53,180 nucleotides of DNA from Planctomycetota bacterium (GTDB lineage Bacteria > Planctomycetota > Planctomycetia > Pirellulales > Pirellulaceae): NCBI GenBank assembly GCA_017303505.1, contig JAFLCP010000041.1, positions 1-53,180 on the forward strand. Direction: 5' to 3'. The position numbers were made by a program, and so were the translations under genes. Shown here piece by piece: positions 36,199-45,147 of this stretch; within the stretch, counting starts at the first letter, position 1; each line of letters begins with the position of its first letter. The notes under the pieces were generated by a model that searched no databases, was not told the DNA's origin, and saw only the letters and a program-made list of their open reading frames with translations.

Positions 36199-37908
36199 TC
36201 ACTCCGTTTTTTTCTTGCGAGCCGCCTCGAATTCGTCTCCAGGCGTCCATTGGGGCATTTTGGGTTGGTTGGCAATCTCGCAAGTCGCGTAAAACAGCAA
36301 CTGATTATCCTCAATCGCGCCGCTCAGGTCCCAATCGTCCCGATATTCGTCACTTGGTTGATGATAGTGTTTTTCAACCCAAGCATCGGTCTGTTCCTTC
36401 CCCCAACCTTCTGGTTTCCCGACAATTGCCAAACCTGAGTGAAGGTAAATGCCCGGCACGCCCACCTTGGCCAAGCTGAACTGATCGCTGCGATAGTAAT
36501 AACCACGATCGGGGAAATGGTCTGGAGTGATCACACGCTTTTGCCACTTCGCAATCTTTCCCAAAACCTCATCGAGTTCGGATTTACCCAAGCCGATCAC
36601 GTTGATGTCTTTGCTTCGTCCAAGAAAATTCATGCCGTCGATGTTCACGACAGCGGCCATCTTATCGACTGGCCAAGTAGGATTTTCAGCGAAGTACTTC
36701 GAACCCAACAAACCTTGCTCTTCGGCTCCCACAGCCGCGAAGAGAATGGTCCGCTTCGGCCTTTCGGGCAACATAGAAATAGCTTTCGCGATGTTAAGCA
36801 AGCTTGCGCTGCCTGATGCGTTATCGATCGCACCGTTGTAGATGTTATCCCCTTCCGCATTGCGCTCGGCGGCTAAACCTAAATGATCATGGTGCGCCAT
36901 CACTACCACAGCTTCTTCTTTGAGCTTTGGATCGCTTCCTTCCAAAACACCCAACACGTTTGCCGTATCTTGTTGACGCACGATACTCTTGAGTTGCATC
37001 GACAGCTTGCTGCCGAGTGGCACAGGTTTGAATTCACGCGTCTCTGCTTGTTTGCGCAATTCATCCAAATTGAGATCACCAACTTCGCAGATTTTCTTGG
37101 CCGCATCTTCGGTGACCCAGCCTCGCATCGGCATGCGTGGGCCACTGCTCTTGGCTAATTCAAACTCTTCGCCCGTCCAAGAGGTTTGAACCACTTGAAA
37201 CGGATAACCAGCTGAAGGAGTCGTGTGGATGATGATGGCACCAACAGCACCTTGCCGTGCAGCGCTGTCATACTTGTAGTCCCAACGTCCATAATAAAGA
37301 CGCTTCTTACCTTCGAAGATGCTTGGGTCGTCGGCAGGGTCGTTGTTCATCATCAACAACACTTTGCCCCGCAGATCAACACCTTTGTAATCGTCCCATT
37401 GGAATTCTGGAGCGACGATCCCGTAACCTACAAACACAACTTCGGCATCATTGAAGCCAGCGGTGTCAGTGGCCAAACCATTGGTGGCGATATAGTCGTC
37501 GTTGAATTTCAACGATAGGCTTTTGTTTGCCCCGCGAAATTGAATTTCGGATGGACATTTGGTAGTAACACCCACCAGCGGCACGCTTTGGAACCAAGTG
37601 CCATCGCTACCGGCTGGTTTCAGCCCCAACATTTGAAACTGGGTTGCGATGTAGGCTTGGGCCAATTGATCGCCACGCGATGCGGGACCACGCCCTTCCA
37701 ACAAATCGTCTGACAAATATCGGATATGAGCTCGTTGAGTGTTTTCGTCAATCAACTTCGAAGTAGCTTGCGTTGTTGGATCGGGTTCCCAATCTTGGCC
37801 GCGCACTACACCCGCTCCACCGGGTAAATCAACACCCAAAATGCCTGATGCGAACGTTGTGCAAATGCACAATCGTTTCAACCAACTCACTTGGCGCTGC
37901 AGGGTCAT
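36199..37908 (-). CDS. Secreted M28-family zinc peptidase with PA domain
   Basis: From the ATG at 37908 the product has ~569 residues, with a signal peptide (LCICTTFASGILGV) and a PA-type insert (~150-300; VFVGYGIVAPEFQWDDYKGV, RGKVLLMMNNDP, GAVGAIIIHTT). The M28 di-zinc site is complete: HHDHLG near residue 336, YNGAIDNASGSASLL, GAEEQGLLGS, VNIDGMN, and a final His in YLHSGL. Members are aminopeptidases or carboxypeptidases that act outside the cytoplasm. It has its own terminator downstream and a repeat element ~100 nt upstream, so it is probably a single-gene unit. Confidence 0.93.
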   Translation of the reverse strand: MTLQRQVSWLKRLCICTTFASGILGVDLPGGAGVVRGQDWEPDPTTQATSKLIDENTQRAHIRYLSDDLLEGRGPASRGDQLAQAYIATQFQMLGLKPAGSDGTWFQSVPLVGVTTKCPSEIQFRGANKSLSLKFNDDYIATNGLATDTAGFNDAEVVFVGYGIVAPEFQWDDYKGVDLRGKVLLMMNNDPADDPSIFEGKKRLYYGRWDYKYDSAARQGAVGAIIIHTTPSAGYPFQVVQTSWTGEEFELAKSSGPRMPMRGWVTEDAAKKICEVGDLNLDELRKQAETREFKPVPLGSKLSMQLKSIVRQQDTANVLGVLEGSDPKLKEEAVVVMAHHDHLGLAAERNAEGDNIYNGAIDNASGSASLLNIAKAISMLPERPKRTILFAAVGAEEQGLLGSKYFAENPTWPVDKMAAVVNIDGMNFLGRSKDINVIGLGKSELDEVLGKIAKWQKRVITPDHFPDRGYYYRSDQFSLAKVGVPGIYLHSGLAIVGKPEGWGKEQTDAWVEKHYHQPSDEYRDDWDLSGAIEDNQLLFYATCEIANQPKMPQWTPGDEFEAARKKKTE

Positions 37909-38005
37909 AATCACTCGCTTTCTCTATGAAACAATGCCAACCAAACCGTGGGCCCATTGTGGCATATCTTGCTCGCGGAGTGAAGTTAGCGCTTTCGTTT
38001 CGTCA

Positions 38006-38185
38006 TCGTTTAGCCCGTTGCCGTAGCGAATGCGAAGGCTAGGGCTTCATCCGCTGGACGTGCATTATCGGTACACGCATTCCCACAACGGCCGCAGGTC
38101 GACGCCCAGTGGGCGTGTGGAAATGCGTGTACCAGTGGCGGGTCCAGCGTATGATGCCCTAGCCTATCGGCTACGGGCTAAACGA
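38006..38185. repeat. 180-bp cruciform repeat element
   Basis: The ends are variants of the window-wide repeat ends: TCGTTTAGCCCGTTGCCGTA at the left, and CCTAGCCTATCGGCTACGGG followed by CTAAACGA at the right. Inside, two nested inverted repeats are seen: CGCTGGAC / GTCCAGCG (38052-38059, 38142-38149) and an 18-nt arm pair starting GGTACACGCATTCCCACA at 38070 with one mismatch to 38116-38133. The whole element could fold on itself. It lies between the divergent-side start of the M28 gene and the stop of the next leftward gene. Confidence 0.85.
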
Positions 38186-38204
38186 AGCACACAGACAGAA
38201 CGAC

Positions 38205-39521
38205 TCAGCGGGCGATTTCAATCGTCACATCGACAGAGCCTTGATTGTCGCTCAAAGAGGCGGAGGGTTCATTGATCCGCAGCAACAATACGCCATCCTG
38301 CTTGGCAACATGTTTCAATTTGGAACCAACGGACAAAAGTTCTGTTGAAGGACCGCTCACCATTTCACCGTTCGCATCGCCCCGCGCAATGAGACCAACC
38401 ACTTTCCCCAATGGTTGCCCACCAAAATAGTCGATTGTGATTCCTTCCGGTTCACACCACCAAGGCTCTGGATCGGAACCAATCTGATAACGCCCCTTCG
38501 CCTCGATCGTGATTTGATCCCCTTCTTTGATGCGTAAGCCACTATCTTGCCAACCTCGATCCACCTTCAAAGCAAAAGTGGCTGATGAACTCTTTGGGTC
38601 AGTCATGGATTGAAATAAAGGGATATCTCTTTCTACATCACTTCCATAATCGAGCTGTTGGATCCAGGCATTCCAACTGGTGGACAGTTCTTCCCAATGA
38701 GGTCGAAGTTGCGACAACAACTTCGTGGTAAGCGAATCAATATTACCTATTTCTGCTTTTTGCAATTTGCGCATTGCTTCTGCGCTGCGTGGATGATTCT
38801 TCAGAAACCAGATCGCAGCCCAGCTCCACGCATACGCTTCCACTTGTTGGTGGGCCGTAGGTCCGTAACGCAGGACACCTTCCAATGTCGGAGCTTGTTG
38901 GGTGCCGCGTTGTTTCTTAATCAACAACAATCGCCCCCAATATTCAAAGCCCTCGCGACGATCGGGGAACACATCCAGTTTGAGTTCTCCGTTTCGCCAT
39001 TGATGTGTTGCTAACTTTTCTGCCATGCCTTCCATATACCAGGGCGGCCCAGGATTTCCTAAGCCGCGTGTCATGAACCAATGCGTACCTTCGTGGAGCA
39101 TCAAGTGCCGTCGATAATAATCGCTCGGTTGTTCCATGCACCACAGTCGATCTTCGAGCTGATATCCGTTGACAAAGGGTGGCAAGTTGACAGGAAAATA
39201 ACCGGCTTGCTGAAATCGATTTCGATCGCCAATCAAATAACCAGTGCAAGTCCAACCGCTCCATTCCGACTCGTCCACTCCAAAATATTCGCCCCACATC
39301 GGCATCGCCGCATCGAAAACAACAGGCAGCTCTCCGATGGCTTCGGTGTGGGGTAGGTCGGTGACGAGTGTGAGATGCTTTCCTTTGTACTCGCGAAAAC
39401 CGTTCGGGTTGCTCGTGGGCTGCAGGGAGCGGGCCTGGGGCGAATCGTCGCTATTTTGTGCCCACCCTACGTTTGTCAGCGTGCAGCAGACCACCACGGC
39501 GATCACCCCGAAACGGAGCAT
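38205..39521 (-). CDS. Secreted zinc metallopeptidase-like protein with C-terminal beta domain
   Basis: The ATG at 39521 starts a clean signal peptide (MLRFGVIAVVVCCTLTNVGW). A GTG at 39563, 10 nt after AGGAG, is a possible longer start. The HExxH-type motif is LHEGTHWFM at ~139-147, followed by WYMEGMAEKLA, where the second Glu is the likely third zinc ligand, as in gluzincin-type DUF1570-like proteins. The C-terminal ~130 residues form a beta domain (GLRIKEGDQITIEAKGRYQI, GITIDYFGGQPLGKVVGLIA) resembling PA-IL/LecA-type sugar-binding domains. A role in extracellular degradation of protein or glycoprotein is plausible; catalysis is inferred from the motif. Confidence 0.82.
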   Translation of the reverse strand: MLRFGVIAVVVCCTLTNVGWAQNSDDSPQARSLQPTSNPNGFREYKGKHLTLVTDLPHTEAIGELPVVFDAAMPMWGEYFGVDESEWSGWTCTGYLIGDRNRFQQAGYFPVNLPPFVNGYQLEDRLWCMEQPSDYYRRHLMLHEGTHWFMTRGLGNPGPPWYMEGMAEKLATHQWRNGELKLDVFPDRREGFEYWGRLLLIKKQRGTQQAPTLEGVLRYGPTAHQQVEAYAWSWAAIWFLKNHPRSAEAMRKLQKAEIGNIDSLTTKLLSQLRPHWEELSTSWNAWIQQLDYGSDVERDIPLFQSMTDPKSSSATFALKVDRGWQDSGLRIKEGDQITIEAKGRYQIGSDPEPWWCEPEGITIDYFGGQPLGKVVGLIARGDANGEMVSGPSTELLSVGSKLKHVAKQDGVLLLRINEPSASLSDNQGSVDVTIEIAR

Positions 39522-39709
39522 CACCAAATTGCAGAAAAATTTCGCTGTGGAGATATCCAACACCCCTGGCAAGCTCCTGGTAGAGAAAAGAAATACTCTA
39601 CTTTTGTGGTACCATTTCGCCCGAAACGGGCAATCTATCTTAGAATGATACTCCAGGGAGAACCGGAAGGCCCCCTTCTGGTTGCCAAAATTGTACCAAG
39701 GACTGCTTC

Positions 39710-41653
39710 ATGACGGAAACTCAGCCCAATTTTAACGGTTTGCGCATCGCCTCCTTTGAGAGCCGCCGCCGAGACGAGATGCAGCGGATGATCGAAAAAT
39801 TTGGCGGGATTCCGTTCGTAAGTCCATCCTTGCGAGAAGTTCCCGTCGCCGAGAACCGTGAAGCAATCGATTTTGCCTACCAAGTGATTACGGGCCAAAT
39901 CAACATCGCCATTTTTTTGACGGGCGTTGGTTTCAAACATCTCCTCACCGCCATTGAAAAACATCTCGACAAGCAACGTTTCTTGGATGCGTTGTCGGAT
40001 ATTGTCACCATCGTGCGTGGCCCCAAGCCGGTGGCTGCCATGCGCGAAGTTGGGATCACACCCACGTATCGCGCAGCCGAACCGAACACCTGGCGCGAAG
40101 TACTGCAATTGATCGATCAACAAGTTCCTGTCGCCAATCAAATTGTCGGGCTGCAAGAATATGGTGTTACCAATCGATCGCTTGTTGCTGGACTGGAAGC
40201 CCGTGGCGCTCAAGTGGCTACAGTTCGCGTTTATCAATGGGAGTTGCCCGAAGATACACAACCTTTGATTGCCAATGTACGCGCGATTGCTGCTGGCGAA
40301 CGCGATGTGTTGATGTTTACAAGCGCTCATCAAGTCGTCAATGTGCTCCGCGTGGCCACCGAGCTCAATCTCGAAGAGACATTGCGCTATCAATTGTCGC
40401 AATGTGTGGTAGCCTCGATCGGTCCTACCACTTCCGAAATGTTGCAGCAACTCGACTTCCCAGTAGACCTAGAGCCTGAACATTCTAAGATGGGACATTT
40501 GGTCCTCGATACTGCTACACGTGCCCCAAATTTACTTATGGGTAAGCGACGATTGGCTAAGCCGTTTGCTCGCCCTCAAGGAGCTCATGAATTGTCCGCT
40601 GATTTGACCTCGACCGACCGCACTTACCTTGATAACCCGTTCATGCAAGCTTGCCGATTAGAGGCTGGCTCACACACACCAGTGTGGTTGATGCGTCAGG
40701 CGGGACGGTACATGTCCGAGTACCGTGAAGTCCGTTCCAAGATATCCTTCCTTGAATTATGCAAAAACGCCGATCTCTGCGCAGAAGTGATGGTCACTGC
40801 GGTCGAAAAAATCGGTGTTGATGCGGCGATTATCTTTTCCGACTTGCTCCCGATCCTCGAACCGATGGGATTACATTTGGAATTCGCTGCCGGTGATGGC
40901 CCCGTGATTCACAATCCCATTCGTCAAGCGAGTGACGTCGATCGAATCAGCGAACTAACTTCGATGGCACCACTGCAATATGTTGCCGACACAGTTACCA
41001 AGACGCGGGCCTCTTTACCTCCACGCATTCCTGTGATTGGATTCGCCGGTTCACCATTCACTCTCGCCAGTTACATGATTGAAGGTGGATCAAGTCGGCA
41101 TTATGCGAACACCAAACGATTGATGTATGCCGATCCAGGTGCCTGGGATGTTCTCATGCGCAAACTCGCGCACTCCATCGCCTTGTATCTCAACGCACAA
41201 ATCGATGCCGGCGCCCAGTGTGTTCAACTGTTTGATTCCTGGGCAGGTTGCCTATCGGTTTATGACTATTCGCAGCAGATCTTGCCATACATGCAGATCA
41301 TCTTGGACCGCATTCAACCACGCGTCCCCGTCATCAATTTCGCGACTGGCAATCCCGCTCTTTTACCTTTGCTAAGAGGTGATCGACGCACTGTGGTAGG
41401 TATCGACTGGCGCGTGGAACTTGACGACGCTTGGAAAACTGTAGGTTACGACCATGCAGTGCAAGGGAACCTTGATCCCACAGTTTTATTGTCCGATCGA
41501 GCCACGATTCGTCATCACACTGAACGAATCTTGAAGCTCGCGGGTGGCCGAGCAGGACATATCTTCAATCTTGGGCATGGTATCTTGCCAAATACACCAG
41601 TAGAGAATGTCCAATACTTGGTCGAATTGGTTCACGAACTGAGCGCACGTTAG
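39710..41653 (+). CDS. hemDE: Fused uroporphyrinogen-III synthase / uroporphyrinogen decarboxylase
   Basis: One uninterrupted 647-residue frame with an ATG at 39710 and AAGGA 8 nt upstream. Residues 1-~272 are HemD-like: LRIASFESRRRDEMQRMIEK, FLTGVGFKHLLTAIEK, VRVYQWELPED, VLMFTSAHQVVNVL, VVASIGPTTSEMLQQL. After a ~35-residue linker, residues ~308-647 are a full-length HemE: TPVWLMRQAGRYMSEYRE (Arg329, Arg333), AAIIFSDLLPILEPMG (Asp378), GFAGSPFTLASYMIEGG, FDSWAGCLS and LGHGILPNTPVENV. HemD closes hydroxymethylbilane to uroporphyrinogen III and HemE decarboxylates it to coproporphyrinogen III, so the fusion joins consecutive steps of haem synthesis. No ribosome site precedes the internal Met at the HemE start. 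Confidence 0.93.
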   Translation: MTETQPNFNGLRIASFESRRRDEMQRMIEKFGGIPFVSPSLREVPVAENREAIDFAYQVITGQINIAIFLTGVGFKHLLTAIEKHLDKQRFLDALSDIVTIVRGPKPVAAMREVGITPTYRAAEPNTWREVLQLIDQQVPVANQIVGLQEYGVTNRSLVAGLEARGAQVATVRVYQWELPEDTQPLIANVRAIAAGERDVLMFTSAHQVVNVLRVATELNLEETLRYQLSQCVVASIGPTTSEMLQQLDFPVDLEPEHSKMGHLVLDTATRAPNLLMGKRRLAKPFARPQGAHELSADLTSTDRTYLDNPFMQACRLEAGSHTPVWLMRQAGRYMSEYREVRSKISFLELCKNADLCAEVMVTAVEKIGVDAAIIFSDLLPILEPMGLHLEFAAGDGPVIHNPIRQASDVDRISELTSMAPLQYVADTVTKTRASLPPRIPVIGFAGSPFTLASYMIEGGSSRHYANTKRLMYADPGAWDVLMRKLAHSIALYLNAQIDAGAQCVQLFDSWAGCLSVYDYSQQILPYMQIILDRIQPRVPVINFATGNPALLPLLRGDRRTVVGIDWRVELDDAWKTVGYDHAVQGNLDPTVLLSDRATIRHHTERILKLAGGRAGHIFNLGHGILPNTPVENVQYLVELVHELSAR

Positions 41654-41690
41654 GCCACCCAATAAAGAACCGAATCAAGGAGTCTAGACG

Positions 41691-42347
41691 ATGGTAGTAG
41701 CGATTCTCGTAATCATTATTGCAGTGATCGTCGTAACCGTGATTGTCGCCAGCGAGAAGGCTCGCCAGAAAAGACAAGAAGGTATTGCAGCATTCGCCGC
41801 GGCACATTCTCTTGAATTTCAACCCACCGCTATACCGGAATCTTTGGGAATCTACGCTCCGTTCCCTCTTCTAAACAAAGGTCGAAGCCGCACCGTCACA
41901 AACGCTGTCCTAGCCGATACTCAAGACACCACCGCCAGAATGTTTGACTATCGCTTCACGACCGGAGGAGGTAAGAGCCAACAAACTCACCACTTCTCCG
42001 TCGTTTATTTCAAAAGCGAATTGCTAAAGCTACCTGAATTCTCTCTTACCCCCGAGAATTTCTTTCACAGCATTGGTCGAGTTTTCGGCATGCAAGACAT
42101 CAATTTCAACAGTCATCCGAAATTCTCTGCGGCCTATCTGTTGCAGGGAGCTAATGAAGAAGAGATTCGTAAATTCATGACCGACAAGCGGTTATCGGAA
42201 CTTGAGAAGTACCAGAATCTGTCGATCGAAGCGAGTCAGTCGCGCTGCCTCATCTACCGTACCGTTCCAGTGCAACCTGCCGATTATCCCCAGTGGCTAC
42301 AAGAATCGTTTAGCATTTTCAGCGTGTTGTGCGAAGTGGCTGAATAA
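41691..42347 (+). CDS. Single-pass membrane protein, unknown function
   Basis: The ATG at 41691 follows AAGGAG at 8 nt. The 218-residue product begins with one transmembrane helix (VVAILVIIIAVIVVTVIVA) followed by a charged KARQKRQEG, so the bulk is probably cytoplasmic. The body (EFQPTAIPESLGIYAPFPLL, ARMFDYRFTTGGG, SVVYFKSELLKLPEFSLTPE) looks like a compact alpha/beta domain; I do not know its function. It lies 37 nt after hemDE and 21 nt before a glycosyltransferase gene, possibly in one transcript. Confidence 0.75.
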   Translation: MVVAILVIIIAVIVVTVIVASEKARQKRQEGIAAFAAAHSLEFQPTAIPESLGIYAPFPLLNKGRSRTVTNAVLADTQDTTARMFDYRFTTGGGKSQQTHHFSVVYFKSELLKLPEFSLTPENFFHSIGRVFGMQDINFNSHPKFSAAYLLQGANEEEIRKFMTDKRLSELEKYQNLSIEASQSRCLIYRTVPVQPADYPQWLQESFSIFSVLCEVAE

Positions 42348-42368
42348 TACGGCTTATGGAGTTTGCCC

Positions 42369-43628
42369 ATGCAACACGTCATACTCTGTGCAGTCGGCAG
42401 CGCGGGCGATGTCCACCCCATTCTTGGTTTAGGAAGAGCCTTACAACAACGGGGCTGTCGAATCACGTTTCTGACCGCTGGCTACTTCAAGACACAAGCG
42501 GAAAAGGCAGGCTTTGAGTTTGTCGATACGCTGCCGAATTGTGATTTCCATTCGATGCTGAATGATCCCCTGATTTGGCACGCTGTCCGCGGAACGCGCA
42601 AAGTCATGGAACTTGCGGTCAAGCCTATGCTTCGCACCATGTATGAAGCGATCGAGAAACACTACGATCCGCGAACCACCAAAGTCGTAGCTTCCACATT
42701 GGCCTTCGGTGCTCGAGTGGCTCAAGAAAAATTGGGCATACCTTTAACAACGATCCATCTCTCCCCTGCTCTGTTCCGCAGTCAGTTTGAAGGGCCACGC
42801 TTACCGAAAGTCTGGGTACATCGCGGTCCAGCTTGGTTCAAACGATTTCAATGGTATGTCGCGGACCGTTTTGTTATTGACCCCATGATCACTCCTTGGC
42901 TCAACGCCTTTCGTGGCTCACTGGGTCTAACACCAACCCAGAGAATTTTTAAGGAATGGTGGAATTCACCGGAGCAAGTGTTAGCTTTCTTTCCCGAGTG
43001 GTTTGCCGCCCGTCAACCTGATTGGCCAAGTCAAACAAAACTGGTTGGCTTTCCTTTGTACAGCGAAGAAGGGTTGACGGAACCATCGTCTGGTTTGGTC
43101 GAGTTTTTACAGTCTGGCCCCAAGCCCATCGCCTTTACACCAGGCTCAGCAAATCTATTCGGGCATCAGTTCTTTCGTGTCGCCGCCGAAACCTGTAAAC
43201 AGTTGGGGAAACGGGGTATTTTGTTGACTCGGTTCGGCGAGCAAATTCCGCACGATCTTCCGCCGCAAGTTAAGCACTTTGAGTTTGCACCCTTTCGTTG
43301 GTTATTGCCGCAAGTCGAAATGCTTGTGCATCATGGCGGTGTTGGGTCGATGTCCCAAGCGATGGCGGCTGGCATACCGCAAATCATTATGCCGATGGCC
43401 TTCGACCAAGTGGACAACGCGTATCGAGTTGAAAAACTGCGAGTCGGTGGGAGCGTGGCCCGCGAACGATTTGAAGTGCCTCGTTTGGCTGCCAAGATCA
43501 GTGCACTTCTCAACAATTCAAACACATTGAGACAATGCACGCAGATCGCGGAACGAATTTCGCACGAGAACGCCCTCGCGACAGCCTGCGATACCATTCT
43601 TGAGCAGAAACCGTCAAACCGCAGCTGA
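42369..43628 (+). CDS. GT1-family glycosyltransferase (MGT/UDP-glycosyltransferase type)
   Basis: The ATG at 42369 (MQHVILCAVGSAGDVHP) has GGAG 7 nt upstream. The 419-residue product has the N-terminal GT-B acceptor domain (SAGDVHPILGLGRALQQRGC) and a C-terminal nucleotide-sugar domain with the signature HHGGVGSMSQAMAAGIPQII, then MPMAFDQVDNAYRVEKL. This is the pattern of GT1 enzymes acting on sterols, lipids, macrolides or aglycones. The acceptor is unknown. The upstream membrane protein and hemDE are on the same strand. Confidence 0.9.
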   Translation: MQHVILCAVGSAGDVHPILGLGRALQQRGCRITFLTAGYFKTQAEKAGFEFVDTLPNCDFHSMLNDPLIWHAVRGTRKVMELAVKPMLRTMYEAIEKHYDPRTTKVVASTLAFGARVAQEKLGIPLTTIHLSPALFRSQFEGPRLPKVWVHRGPAWFKRFQWYVADRFVIDPMITPWLNAFRGSLGLTPTQRIFKEWWNSPEQVLAFFPEWFAARQPDWPSQTKLVGFPLYSEEGLTEPSSGLVEFLQSGPKPIAFTPGSANLFGHQFFRVAAETCKQLGKRGILLTRFGEQIPHDLPPQVKHFEFAPFRWLLPQVEMLVHHGGVGSMSQAMAAGIPQIIMPMAFDQVDNAYRVEKLRVGGSVARERFEVPRLAAKISALLNNSNTLRQCTQIAERISHENALATACDTILEQKPSNRS

Positions 43629-43664
43629 CACCGGCAGCATGCAACGGATCAGACCAGTACCACA

Positions 43665-45077
43665 TCAGGCATAGAACACTGCGTCAGGAATGCTCTCCAC
43701 AAAATAGCAACCTTTGTCGTGCATTCCCCATATAGAAATGTTTTGGATGGTGAAATTGTAAAGCCCCTTCACCTCGGGTGGATAGTCTTTGTACTTTTCA
43801 CCTGCGAGGATCGACAAACAGGCTAGAGGGACTTCTGCTTCGCTTAATTGCTCGTACGTAATCGGATGGAAGTGGATACCAGGGAGATCAATTGGATAAC
43901 GCCCATCATCCGTAGCTGCAAAGGCAAATTCTCTCACTTGCTCCCATTTTTCCAGAGCTCGACAAAAATCGGGATTAACGATCTTGCTCAATTGCGATAT
44001 TCGGCGGCGGCGTGGCTTCGCGATCAACTCGCTCACGTCGCGCTTCGAAGAAAACAAACGCTTCATAGCGCTTTCGATCTCAGCAAGTTCCAACTCGCTT
44101 TCCGCCAGTAACTTTGCCTGTTGTAAACACTTGCGGGACACAGCTAAGTAACCCGCTTTTTGGTAATGACTTGCAAACTCCAACCATTGCGCACGGTTAA
44201 AAACCCCGGACTTACCGCGACCAAACGTGATGTCATACAACTTCTTCAGAGTCGAGAGCTTTTCAATGCGGTAGCGATAGAGTCGGTCCGTCACTAAGCC
44301 GATTTCGTTCGACAAGAACAGCAGATGATGGAGTCGAGAGTTGCCTGTAACGTCATGTCGAATCCAAGCTTCCCCCCAGGTTCTGACTTCTACTGGAACT
44401 GCATCATATTCAGAGACGTCATAACTATCAAAGACAGGGCTGAACCCCAAGATGCGATAGGAGCGAATATCGCCTTCGCTGTCAACATTTATCTCGATGG
44501 CGAGGGATGCTTGGAAATTCAACCATGCCACCCCTCCAACTTTCGATTCAGATTTTTCTACTTCTTCCGTCCACTCGGGAAATCGCAGCAACGTTTGGAC
44601 CTTGGTTGTTGCGGCGATGTCTTCTCCACATTTTGCCAAGTGCATAAAGGGATATGATGAGAGCCGCAAGTTTTTCGGAAAATGATCTTGAAAGATCTGC
44701 CGCATACCTTTGCTCGTAGCACCTCGCGGCGGTGTAAGCTGCCCTCCACCCGGAAGCGAACCATCTGCTGGTCCCAGTGTGCTCACGGAAAAGCCTGATT
44801 TATAGAAACCAGCGAAAAGCATATAGAGCTCGACTCGCCACGCAACTTCTCCATCATCACGCTGCGGATGCCGAGTCCCCTGGATAATCCACGAATTTTC
44901 TGCCTCGCTTCGCACGGTGTATGCAGCCAGTCGCGATTCAACCCGATGAGCATAGATTGAGCCTAAGGTATACGCTCCAACCATTTGGTTAAGTACCGCA
45001 TCGGTAATAAAAGGATTCCCACTGCTCGCTTTGACGCGAAACTCAAAGGTTGTATTCATAGTTACGTCTGACGTCAT
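43665..45077 (-). CDS. Hypothetical protein, no recognised domain
   Basis: The frame encodes ~470 residues from the ATG at 45077 (MTSDVTMNTTFEFRVKASSG); a GTG at 45083 and an ATG at 45059 are alternatives, none with a good ribosome site. No signal peptide or transmembrane segment is visible. Part of the sequence is beta-rich with many aromatic residues (VAWRVELYMLFAGFYKSGFS), and the middle is helical (RKCLQQAKLLAESELELAEI, then an arginine-rich KPRRRRISQL). I do not recognise it. It stands alone between oppositely oriented and unrelated genes. Confidence 0.7.
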   Translation of the reverse strand: MTSDVTMNTTFEFRVKASSGNPFITDAVLNQMVGAYTLGSIYAHRVESRLAAYTVRSEAENSWIIQGTRHPQRDDGEVAWRVELYMLFAGFYKSGFSVSTLGPADGSLPGGGQLTPPRGATSKGMRQIFQDHFPKNLRLSSYPFMHLAKCGEDIAATTKVQTLLRFPEWTEEVEKSESKVGGVAWLNFQASLAIEINVDSEGDIRSYRILGFSPVFDSYDVSEYDAVPVEVRTWGEAWIRHDVTGNSRLHHLLFLSNEIGLVTDRLYRYRIEKLSTLKKLYDITFGRGKSGVFNRAQWLEFASHYQKAGYLAVSRKCLQQAKLLAESELELAEIESAMKRLFSSKRDVSELIAKPRRRRISQLSKIVNPDFCRALEKWEQVREFAFAATDDGRYPIDLPGIHFHPITYEQLSEAEVPLACLSILAGEKYKDYPPEVKGLYNFTIQNISIWGMHDKGCYFVESIPDAVFYA

Positions 45078-45147
45078 GGTCACTAGCAGAGACGATCTGT
45101 GGGATATGTTGGCTTGGTGATAGCTCCGAGTTAGAGCTACATACCAC

